Assembly: GCF_049310905.1 (NCBI RefSeq) | Contig: NZ_JBMEMN010000027.1 | Location: 1-36,931, forward strand | Source: Gudongella sp049310905 | GTDB taxonomy: Bacteria > Bacillota > Clostridia > Tissierellales > Tissierellaceae | Length of the DNA: 36,931 bases | Direction of reading: 5' to 3' | In this document: positions 1 through 6,483 of the stretch, one piece after another | Layout: each line of letters begins with the position of its first letter | How positions within the stretch are numbered: the stretch's first letter is position 1 | Translations under genes and position numbers: made by a program | Notes under the pieces: generated by a model | Databases searched by the model: none | The model's input: only the letters and a program-made list of their open reading frames with translations | Told to the model about the DNA's origin: nothing

Positions 1-720
1 TGTACCTATGTCAATTGCAGGTTTGGCTGAAAGATAGATAAGGCTGATACCCTTTTGTGAAATAAACTTTTCTATTCTACCCTTATCAGGATGTCTTTCC
101 AGAGTGCCAGTTATTGCCATTTCTTTCGGAGATAACAGTCCTGTAGCTCCACCTATAAATCCATATTTCATCCCTGGCAAATCTATGTAGCCTTGCTCAA
201 TTAAAAGCAAGTCAAAACCATTGGCATTAAGCAATTTAGCCATCCCTTTATCAGATGTTATCGCACTTCTATTATCAACTATAGCAAGAGAACATTTTGA
301 GTACCCTTGTTTTGTATTTAACTTTAACATTTCAAATTTATCAGCATATTCCAAAATAACTCTCTCTGAATAATCCAACTTGTGTATAAGAGTGTTTTCA
401 AGAAATGCTGCGTTGTAAGGAATATCATCAGGATATTGAACACTTGGTTCTACGTTGCCTTTTATAACCTTTATCCCAAATTTTGAAAGCTCCAAATTAT
501 AATAATCCCATACGGATGGTGCTGCAACCACTGAACCATCACCCAATGGCGTAAGTACCATATCTGGGTGATTTGCAAGGTATGGTTGTAGAATCATGGA
601 TGGTATTGTCGGGATAGCCTTGATTCCCAGCTCTTCAAGCGAGTTGAAAACATCAAGCGGTGAATCTTTGCTTATTATTGCAACACTAACTCTCTTATCT
701 GGTGCATATGGATTTTTCAC
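1..720 (-). CDS. DUF6873 family protein (guanidino-group-modifying-enzyme fold), C-terminus cut by window edge
   Basis: An uninterrupted frame of 240 codons runs from a GTG at 720 off the left edge. The chosen GTG has AGGTG about 9 bases upstream; in-frame GTG and TTG codons slightly further upstream are alternatives. The N-terminus reads VKNPYAPDKRVSVAI and the remainder has the alternating strand-helix pattern, an internal 'VDNRSAITSDKG' segment and a 'GFIGGATGLLSPKEMAITG' segment that I associate with the DUF6873 GME-fold family of Clostridia. The GME fold is shared with arginine deiminases and amidinotransferases, but no reaction is known to me for this family. It lies just downstream of a tRNA cluster and its terminator, so it probably has its own promoter. 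The family assignment rests on recall of the sequence pattern, not on a search. Confidence 0.75.
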   Translation of the reverse strand, partial: MKNPYAPDKRVSVAIISKDSPLDVFNSLEELGIKAIPTIPSMILQPYLANHPDMVLTPLGDGSVVAAPSVWDYYNLELSKFGIKVIKGNVEPSVQYPDDIPYNAAFLENTLIHKLDYSERVILEYADKFEMLKLNTKQGYSKCSLAIVDNRSAITSDKGMAKLLNANGFDLLLIEQGYIDLPGMKYGFIGGATGLLSPKEMAITGTLERHPDKGRIEKFISQKGISLIYLSAKPAIDIGT

Positions 721-756
721 TATTCTAATCACCTGTTTCAATATTATTTGCTATAG

Positions 757-785
757 AAAAAATCCCTCTGAGTTAACAGAAGGAT
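757..785 (-). terminator. Rho-independent terminator of the tRNA cluster
   Basis: On the minus strand a 9-bp stem (ATCCTTCTG paired with CAGAGGGAT, one G-U wobble) with a six-base loop is followed directly by a run of T. The wobble is G-U only in the minus-strand RNA (C-A on the other strand), so the hairpin works in the direction of the tRNAs. Confidence 0.85.
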
Positions 786-792
786 CTCATTA

Positions 793-866
793 TGGAGGCG
801 ACACCCAGATTTGAACTGGGGGTGAAGGTGTTGCAGACCTCTGCCTTACCACTTGGCTATGCCGCC
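793..866 (-). tRNA. tRNA-Cys (GCA)
   Basis: The minus strand gives a full cloverleaf of 74 nt including an encoded CCA end. The acceptor arm GGCGGCA pairs with TGTCGCC, the anticodon loop reads CTGCAAC giving anticodon GCA, and the T-arm contains GTTCAAATC. It is the last of three tRNAs before the terminator. Confidence 0.97.
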
Positions 867-873
867 ATATTTC

Positions 874-948
874 TGGAGCGGAAGACGAGATTCGAACTCG
901 CGACCCTCGCCTTGGCAAGGCGATGCTCTACCACTGAGCTACTCCCGC
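874..948 (-). tRNA. tRNA-Gly (GCC)
   Basis: The minus strand gives a 75-nt cloverleaf with an encoded CCA end. The acceptor GCGGGAG pairs with CTTCCGC, the anticodon stem-loop contains TTGCCAA giving anticodon GCC, and the T-loop is GTTCGAATC. Confidence 0.97.
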
Positions 949-975
949 ATGCCATTATTCTATTAAAAACCATTG

Positions 976-1051
976 TGGTGCCCAGAGCCGGAATCGAACC
1001 AGCGACACGTGGATTTTCAGTCCACTGCTCTACCGACTGAGCTATCTGGGC
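976..1051 (-). tRNA. tRNA-Phe (GAA)
   Basis: The minus strand gives a 76-nt cloverleaf ending in encoded CCA. The acceptor GCCCAGA pairs with TCTGGGC, the anticodon loop CTGAAAA carries GAA, and the T-loop is GTTCGATTC. It is the first tRNA of the cluster. Only 46 bases separate it from hslO and I see no clear terminator between them, so read-through from hslO is possible. Confidence 0.97.
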
Positions 1052-1097
1052 TAGTATTCATACCATTCCTGGCCAATGCCACAATAGCTAGTATATA

Positions 1098-1985
1098 TTA
1101 TTTATCCTTGATTGTCAACAGGATTTTCTGCAGGTCATCCCTTGAAAAATGATATTTTGTATTACAGAAATGACAAACTACTTCACTTTCTCCATCCTCA
1201 TCAATTATATCCTGGACTTCACTCTCTCCAAGGCTAATCAGGACTTTTTCAACTTTATTAAATGAACAATCACATGTATAACTGACATCTATCTTCTCTG
1301 TAGTTTCCATATTGAATTCAGACAACAATTCATTCATGATCTCCTCTGGTGTATATCCCTCATCAATCAAAGTTGAAAGAGGTCTTGCCTTCTTCAATGA
1401 TGATTCTATCATACTTATCTCTTCATCAGTGATAAAGGGCATAAGCTGTATGATAAACCCTCCAGCTGCTTTACAGGATAAGTCCTTGTCAACCAATACC
1501 CCCAAGCCTACAGCTGTTGGGATCTGTTCTGATTCACTGTAAAAGTTTGCAATATCATCACCTATTTCACCTGAAACAAGGCTGGTTTGTCCAACATATG
1601 GGTCTCTCATCCCAATATCTCTTATTGATACAAAAGTACCATTTTTCCCTACAATAGCTCCAACATCCAATTTACCATCTTCAGTGGAAGGAGCGTCAGC
1701 AGCAGGATTATCCAATAATCCCTTGACCTCTCCTCTGCTGTTTGCAACTGCTGTAAGAGTTCCAACAGGCCCGTCTCCGGAAACCTTTAAAGTCATGAGG
1801 TCATCGTCGTTCTTCATTGTTGCACCCATAATTAGTCCTGCAGTTAAAAGCCTGCCGATTGCAGCTGTGGCTGTAGCCGATGTATTGTGTATTTTTCTTG
1901 CTTCATCCACTACTCCTGTAGTTCTTGCTACAAAAGCTCTTAATCGTCCTTCTCTGTCCATTCCTCTAATCATATAATCATTCAT
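1098..1985 (-). CDS. hslO: Hsp33 redox-regulated holdase chaperone
   Basis: Hsp33 is a cytosolic ATP-independent chaperone that binds unfolding proteins when oxidation releases zinc from its C-terminal redox switch. The 295-residue length is normal. The switch is intact: C238-x-C240 and C271-x-x-C274, inside a 'YTCDCSFNKVEKVL' and 'VVCHFCNTKYHF' context. The N-terminal half has the typical 'RAFVARTTGVVDEARKIH' start and the 'KNDDDLMTLKVSGDGP' segment. AAGGTGA lies 4-5 bases before the ATG. It is the last gene of a probable operon with the methyltransferase (17-base gap) and the CPBP protein. For an obligate anaerobe, this chaperone indicates defence against transient oxidative exposure. Confidence 0.96.
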   Translation of the reverse strand: MNDYMIRGMDREGRLRAFVARTTGVVDEARKIHNTSATATAAIGRLLTAGLIMGATMKNDDDLMTLKVSGDGPVGTLTAVANSRGEVKGLLDNPAADAPSTEDGKLDVGAIVGKNGTFVSIRDIGMRDPYVGQTSLVSGEIGDDIANFYSESEQIPTAVGLGVLVDKDLSCKAAGGFIIQLMPFITDEEISMIESSLKKARPLSTLIDEGYTPEEIMNELLSEFNMETTEKIDVSYTCDCSFNKVEKVLISLGESEVQDIIDEDGESEVVCHFCNTKYHFSRDDLQKILLTIKDK

Positions 1986-2002
1986 TAAATCACCTTAACC
2001 TT

Positions 2003-2746
2003 CTATTTCTTTTTTGCAACAAAATTTATTCGTTCACTTTCTTTCTTCACATCTTCAAAAACGAAGGCCTCATACTTTTCTATCTCAACAAACCCAACAT
2101 CTCTTAGCAAATTGATAATTGTCTCAATTGAATACACTTTCTCCCTGTGTACCTCATCAAACCTTTTATAATTCTCTCCATCATTTGAGTGGAAGAATGT
2201 AAGATAGAAATTGCATATATCGGTATCTTCATCAAATTGATTTTCCCAGGTGTAAAAAACTTCATCTCTGTCTTCCAGAAAGATATTATTGCCCAATATC
2301 TCTCGCAGTTTATATTCAGAATTTATGTCAAATATTAACAATCCACCATCATCAAGATGATCATAAGCCCTCCTAAAAGTCTCCTTAAGAGAACTTTCAC
2401 TTAGGATATAGTTGATACTGTCACAAGCTGCTACAATGGCTTGATATTTTCTATCCATTTTAAACTCCGTCATATCCATATTAAAAAGTCTCAGTTTTTT
2501 ATTCTTTGATAATTTATTCTGGGCTACTGCCAACATTTCCTCTGATAAGTCAAATCCATCTACCCTATATCCAAGGTCAAGCAATTCTTTAGTAAGACTT
2601 CCCGTACCACATGCCATCTCAAGGATTATACCATGGTCGATACCATTTTTACTTAATATGCGTTGTATATAACCACTCCAGGCAACATAATCAAAGTCAT
2701 CCATAAGTACATCATACAATGAAGCAAAACTTCCATAACTAGCCAT
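2003..2746 (-). CDS. Class I SAM-dependent methyltransferase
   Basis: A 247-residue protein with a Rossmann-type methyltransferase core. Motif I is 'ILEMACGTGSLT' at residues 41-52, followed by the acidic 'VDGFDLSEEML' of motif II. The N-terminal 'SFASLYDVLMDDFDYVAWSGYI' is typical of a family of small soluble Firmicute methyltransferases. The substrate is unknown; nothing in the neighbourhood identifies it. It starts 16 bases after the CPBP gene and 17 before hslO, which suggests cotranscription. The family is clear; a specific function is not. Confidence 0.88.
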   Translation of the reverse strand: MASYGSFASLYDVLMDDFDYVAWSGYIQRILSKNGIDHGIILEMACGTGSLTKELLDLGYRVDGFDLSEEMLAVAQNKLSKNKKLRLFNMDMTEFKMDRKYQAIVAACDSINYILSESSLKETFRRAYDHLDDGGLLIFDINSEYKLREILGNNIFLEDRDEVFYTWENQFDEDTDICNFYLTFFHSNDGENYKRFDEVHREKVYSIETIINLLRDVGFVEIEKYEAFVFEDVKKESERINFVAKKK

Positions 2747-2762
2747 ATTTTCCCACGTCCCT

Positions 2763-3725
2763 TTATAATAGAAAGAAGTATCTGTAATTCAAAAATATAA
2801 ATAATCCTGCAATGATAATAACTGGAGCCCATAGAAACCTCTCGCTATCATATTCTATTTCTTCTGGTCGATCCACTAGGTCTTCCTCATGAGGTTCATA
2901 ATCATCTTCGGCTTCAATTTCTCTATTTGATTCCGGTAGATTTTTCAATAACAAATACAAGACCACGAATGAAAAAAGAGCCCAACCACCCAGAACTACC
3001 AATGTAACAATCATCTGCATACCTTCAGGCATTACGGGAGCTTGTTCCGTAATATTCCTTAAGTTTTCATTTAGTCCTGTTAGAACAAATCCTATTGTTA
3101 TTGCAATTCCATTGTTGACTGTATGGCCTAATACAGAACCATATAAACTGCCGGTCTTAGACCTTATTATACCCAGTACTATCCCAAGAAAAAATGGACC
3201 AAGAAGGTTGAGGAGATTAAAATGAAACAGTCCAAATAGAAGCGCTGTAGCTAAAATAGCCTTCTTATCACCAATTCTGTTGTATGCGCTTTGCATTGTT
3301 CCTCTGAACATAACTTCTTCACAGATCCCAGGAGTAACAGCAATTACAAGCAATCCAATTATGTATTCCTTAAGATTTGTTGGAACAGGCACCCCTATTG
3401 GCATAGCTTGACTCATTGAATTAACCATAACAATAACGATATAATTAAGAAAGACTGCCATTGGATAAGCAAATATCATTATAAAGATTATCTGAACTGC
3501 TTGTCTTATTGAAATAGACTTAAGTCCCAATACCTCTCTTAATGAGAATCCCCTAAGCTTGAGATAGATAATATTTGGAAGTAAAATGAATATATACTCA
3601 GTTATCAAAACCCCAGTATACAGATCTCTTTGCTGCGCCATTGATCCGAATACCAAAAGCAAAAGTCCCAATGCAAGGAACAGAACATTGACTTCATTTA
3701 TTGTTGGTGAACTCCTAATCCTCAT
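2763..3725 (-). CDS. CPBP-family (Abi/CAAX) intramembrane metalloprotease
   Basis: A 320-residue polytopic membrane protein with about eight hydrophobic segments. The CPBP catalytic motifs are present: E136-E137-x-x-x-R141 ('CEEVMFRG'), an F-x-x-x-H motif at F164-H168 ('FGLFHFN'), and 'HTVNN' at 201-205. An acidic cytoplasmic stretch near residues 265-295 precedes a last membrane segment. Family members process prenylated or other membrane proteins, or act in peptide immunity; which applies here cannot be told. It is the first gene of the probable CPBP-methyltransferase-hslO unit. The start ATG has AGGATGTGGA upstream, a mediocre ribosome site. Confidence 0.88.
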   Translation of the reverse strand: MRIRSSPTINEVNVLFLALGLLLLVFGSMAQQRDLYTGVLITEYIFILLPNIIYLKLRGFSLREVLGLKSISIRQAVQIIFIMIFAYPMAVFLNYIVIVMVNSMSQAMPIGVPVPTNLKEYIIGLLVIAVTPGICEEVMFRGTMQSAYNRIGDKKAILATALLFGLFHFNLLNLLGPFFLGIVLGIIRSKTGSLYGSVLGHTVNNGIAITIGFVLTGLNENLRNITEQAPVMPEGMQMIVTLVVLGGWALFSFVVLYLLLKNLPESNREIEAEDDYEPHEEDLVDRPEEIEYDSERFLWAPVIIIAGLFIFLNYRYFFLL

Positions 3726-3767
3726 TAATCCACATCCTATCTTTTATGAATCACTATCCATTAAATA

Positions 3768-3789
3768 CACCTACAGTTCCCTGTAGGTG
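3768..3789 (-). terminator. Hairpin after hpt, probable weak terminator
   Basis: A perfect 9-bp stem, CACCTACAG paired with CTGTAGGTG, has a four-base loop and lies 6 bases beyond the hpt stop. The minus-strand tail after it (TATTTAATG) is only partly T-rich, so termination may be inefficient. Confidence 0.55.
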
Positions 3790-3795
3790 ATATAA

Positions 3796-4320
3796 TTACT
3801 CAAATGTAAATATATAAGGAATATTCCTAAAATAATCCCCGTAATTCAATCCATATCCAACTATAAATAAATCAGGAATTACATAACCAACATAATCTGG
3901 TTCAAGATCTACCTGTCTTCTACTTGGTTTATCAAGCATAACACAAACCTTTATTGAATCAGGTTCCTTCTCTTCCAGATGTTCAATTACTTTTTTAAGT
4001 GTATGTCCAGTATCAATAATATCGTCAACTATTAAAACGTCCTTGCCTTTTAGACTACCTCTTACATCTTGAAGGATTTTTACTATCCCTGACGAAACTT
4101 CTTCATTTCCGTAGCTTGCAGTCGTCATAAATTCAATTTCCACTGGAATACTCAATTCTCTGGATAAGTCAGCTGTGAAAATAAAGCTCCCTCTTAGCAA
4201 AGACACTATCACCAAATCTCTGTCCTTGTATATCTCGCTTAATTCTAGTCCCAATTCCCTAACTCTTTTGTCAATTTCATCTCTCGAAAATAAGATTTTT
4301 TCTTTTTTGTTGTCTATCAA
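3796..4320 (-). CDS. hpt: Hypoxanthine phosphoribosyltransferase
   Basis: Converts hypoxanthine or guanine plus PRPP to IMP or GMP in purine salvage. The 174-residue length is normal. The PRPP-binding signature 'VLIVDDIIDTGHT' is at residues 95-107 and the 'LLRGSF' pyrophosphate loop at 41-46; the C-terminal 'YGLNYGDYFRNIPYIF' is also typical. Translation begins with TTG at 4320, nine bases after GGAGG; this site overlaps the stop codon of the 41-codon ORF upstream (TAGGAGG), suggesting coupling. It is not linked here to tilS or ftsH, the usual Firmicute neighbours. Confidence 0.96.
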   Translation of the reverse strand: MIDNKKEKILFSRDEIDKRVRELGLELSEIYKDRDLVIVSLLRGSFIFTADLSRELSIPVEIEFMTTASYGNEEVSSGIVKILQDVRGSLKGKDVLIVDDIIDTGHTLKKVIEHLEEKEPDSIKVCVMLDKPSRRQVDLEPDYVGYVIPDLFIVGYGLNYGDYFRNIPYIFTFE

Positions 4321-4335
4321 GCCGTTCTCTCCCTC

Positions 4336-4461
4336 CTACTTGAATTTATTGCGTAATATATCCTTCAATTCCCTTAATTCCCTCAATATCAAATTCAAAG
4401 TCAATTGAAGACTTACAACTATTATAAATATAATTACTCCTATTAGCAACTGTGTTTGCAT
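4336..4461 (-). CDS. Small single-span membrane peptide upstream of hpt (41 residues)
   Basis: An ATG at 4461 opens 41 codons starting MQTQLLIGVI and ending RNKFK. Residues 5-27 form one strongly hydrophobic helix, followed by an amphipathic charged tail (LRELRELKDIL...). This is the architecture of a small membrane-anchored peptide. Its TAG stop is embedded in the GGAGG ribosome site of hpt, so the two are likely translated in tandem. An AGGAATGG lies about 9-14 bases before the ATG, a suboptimal distance. I do not recognise a family. It could be a real regulatory or structural peptide, or a translated leader for hpt. Confidence 0.5.
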   Translation of the reverse strand: MQTQLLIGVIIFIIVVSLQLTLNLILRELRELKDILRNKFK

Positions 4462-4597
4462 AAAATAACCATTCCTTTATTTAAAAATAATTCTCTAATG
4501 CTCTTGTATTGCCTTATACCCTTGATTATTAAAGATAACTCATCGAAAAACATGCATCAGCATAAAGCAAGCTTTCTATTCATCAGACTACTATTTA

Positions 4598-4606
4598 TGA
4601 TATAAT
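4598..4606 (+). promoter_or_regulatory. Extended -10 promoter for DUF4364
   Basis: TGATATAAT is a perfect extended -10 element, 32 bases before the DUF4364 ATG. No good -35 is visible at the usual distance, as is common for extended -10 promoters. Confidence 0.6.
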
Positions 4607-4637
4607 CAATTAATCTCATATTCAAAGGGGTGTAGAA

Positions 4638-5180
4638 ATGTTTCAAAACAATTCTGAAGATGTTGCAAAACAAAAGCTTCTCTTATTGTATATACTTAAA
4701 GTATCTCCTGAACCATTATCAAAGGAAAGAATTGCAGAACTCTTGATTGACAATTTCAATATGAATTTTTTTATAATTCAACAATACATCTCTGAACTTT
4801 CTGATGGATCTTTTATTAGGATTGAGGAAAATGATCATACTTCTTTATTGGTTCTAGAGGAAAGTGGAACTGAAAGTCTGGATTATTTTGAATCCAAGAT
4901 TACAGATTCGATAATTTCCAAAGTCCATAGCATTTTTAGCCTTGATTCTTTAGGTGACCCAGTCCCCGTCCAAACTGAAGCAACTTTATATCCAAGAGAC
5001 AATGGAGAGATAAATGTTAATTTAAAACTTATTGAGCAGGGAGAGACTGTTTTCAGTCTATACATCAGTGTACCAAATGAAGAGCAGGCAACTTTGCTTA
5101 TGCATAAGTGGGAGAATTCTCCTGAATACTATTATAAATCAATAATCGAACTATTAATAGACGATAAACCTACTATCTAG
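4638..5180 (+). CDS. DUF4364 family protein (winged-helix-like)
   Basis: A 180-residue soluble protein preceded by AAAGGGGTG seven bases before the ATG. The first 80 residues ('KQKLLLLYILKVSPEPLSKERIAELLID' onward) look like a winged helix related to PadR-type regulators: short helices, then a hairpin around 'DGSFIRIEENDHTSLLVLEESG'. The C-terminal part is mixed strand and helix. This matches DUF4364, a Clostridial family often described as a putative transcriptional regulator; no target is known to me. It converges on folC, and the last codons of both genes overlap by 8 bases within a perfect palindrome. Confidence 0.82.
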   Translation: MFQNNSEDVAKQKLLLLYILKVSPEPLSKERIAELLIDNFNMNFFIIQQYISELSDGSFIRIEENDHTSLLVLEESGTESLDYFESKITDSIISKVHSIFSLDSLGDPVPVQTEATLYPRDNGEINVNLKLIEQGETVFSLYISVPNEEQATLLMHKWENSPEYYYKSIIELLIDDKPTI

Positions 5181-5195
5181 ATAGTAGGTTTATCG
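5162..5195. repeat. Perfect 34-bp palindrome spanning both stop codons of convergent genes
   Basis: The 17-base arm CGATAAACCTACTATCT is followed directly by its exact reverse complement. It holds the last codons and the TAG of DUF4364 (plus strand) and of folC (minus strand). In RNA from either strand it could form a stem of about 15 bp with a 4-base loop. Neither side has a clear T-run, so it is not a textbook terminator, though a bidirectional 3'-end stabiliser or terminator role is plausible. Confidence 0.9.
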
Positions 5196-6474
5196 CATGA
5201 TACCTAACTTCACCAATCATATATAGAGATCCCCCAAATAGAATCATGTCATCCTTGTCTGCCAGCTCAATCGATTTTCTAACAGCACCTTCCAAGGTCT
5301 TTTCCACATGAACGTTAGGTGTTAACTTTCTAACCTCTTCACCCAAAAGCTCCGCTGCTAGTTTACGGGGCATACTTACCTCCGTAACTACAACCTCAGA
5401 AGCCAATGGGACCAATTTTTCAATCATATGAGTATAGTCCTTGTCCTTAAGAACACTTATACCAAGTATAAGCCTCTTATATGGGAACATTTCCACTGAC
5501 TTGGCCAATAATCTTACACCTTGTAGATTATGGGCTCCATCAATTAAAAAGATTGGGTCTATTGCAATAACCTCCAAGCGTCCTTTCCATCTTGTTCTTA
5601 AAAGACCATTTCTTAGTTGTTCTTCTGAAAATTCAACAAATCCTCTATCCTTCAATTCAATGAGAGTTGTAATCGCTAGAGTTGCATTCATAATCTGATA
5701 CTCCCCCAGCATTTCAATTTTCAAATTCTGATATTTTATCCCCTTATATTCAAAATCAAAGACGCTTCCTTTATACGTGCTACTCTTTAAATCTAAATTA
5801 TCAGCAGGCATTTTAACGTAATCAGCATTGTATTCATCCGCAACTTTTCTTATAACTTGCTCTGCTTCCATTTCCTGAGGATAGGATATTACCAGCCCGT
5901 TTTCTTTAATAATGCCTGCCTTTTGATATGCAATCTCTGCAAGTGTTTTACCTAGAACATCGGTGTGGTCATAATCAATTGTAGTTATTACCGATGCAAT
6001 TGATGATTCAATTACATTAGTACTGTCAAATCTGCCACCAAGTCCTACTTCAAGTATAACAAAGTCTACCGCGGTCCTGCTGAAATACTCAAATCCCACG
6101 GCTGTAACCAACTCAAATGTTGTAGGATGCTCCAGACCACTCTGAACCATTTTATCGGCAGCTGCTTTAACCTTTGAGGTAATTTCCCCAAGAATTTCCT
6201 GGGGAATGTCCTCTCCGTTAATTTGAATTCTCTCGGTAAACCTTTCAAGGTATGGTGATGTATAGAGACCAGTTCTATAACCTGCTTCCTTTAGACATTG
6301 TGCCAGGTATGCTGAAGTTGATCCTTTGCCATTAGTACCCCCAACATGGATGTAATTCATCCCTTTGTGCGGGTCACCTAGATGTTTTAATAGCGTCCTT
6401 ATGGAATCAAGACCAAGTCTTGATCCATACTTTTCTTTATCATTTATATAGGCAAGAGCCTCTTCGTATTTCAT
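5173..6474 (-). CDS. folC: Folylpolyglutamate synthase / dihydrofolate synthase
   Basis: Adds L-glutamate to dihydropteroate and to tetrahydrofolates using ATP. The 433-residue length is normal for the Mur-ligase-related bifunctional enzyme. The P-loop 'VGGTNGKGSTS' lies at residues 44-54, the central-domain 'LEVGLGGRFDSTNVI' follows, and the C-terminal domain has the 'LIDGAHN' signature. It begins 9 bases after the valS stop with GGAGG in front, giving the common Firmicute valS-folC operon, so the valS T-box probably controls it as well. The C-terminal codons lie in the palindrome shared with DUF4364. Confidence 0.96.
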   Translation of the reverse strand: MKYEEALAYINDKEKYGSRLGLDSIRTLLKHLGDPHKGMNYIHVGGTNGKGSTSAYLAQCLKEAGYRTGLYTSPYLERFTERIQINGEDIPQEILGEITSKVKAAADKMVQSGLEHPTTFELVTAVGFEYFSRTAVDFVILEVGLGGRFDSTNVIESSIASVITTIDYDHTDVLGKTLAEIAYQKAGIIKENGLVISYPQEMEAEQVIRKVADEYNADYVKMPADNLDLKSSTYKGSVFDFEYKGIKYQNLKIEMLGEYQIMNATLAITTLIELKDRGFVEFSEEQLRNGLLRTRWKGRLEVIAIDPIFLIDGAHNLQGVRLLAKSVEMFPYKRLILGISVLKDKDYTHMIEKLVPLASEVVVTEVSMPRKLAAELLGEEVRKLTPNVHVEKTLEGAVRKSIELADKDDMILFGGSLYMIGEVRYHAINLLSR

Positions 6475-6483
6475 TGCTTCCTC

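Noticed and set aside
792..1040. Plus-strand open frame of 82 codons
   Set aside because: It lies entirely across the minus-strand tRNA-Cys, tRNA-Gly and tRNA-Phe genes; the frame is a by-product of tRNA sequence.
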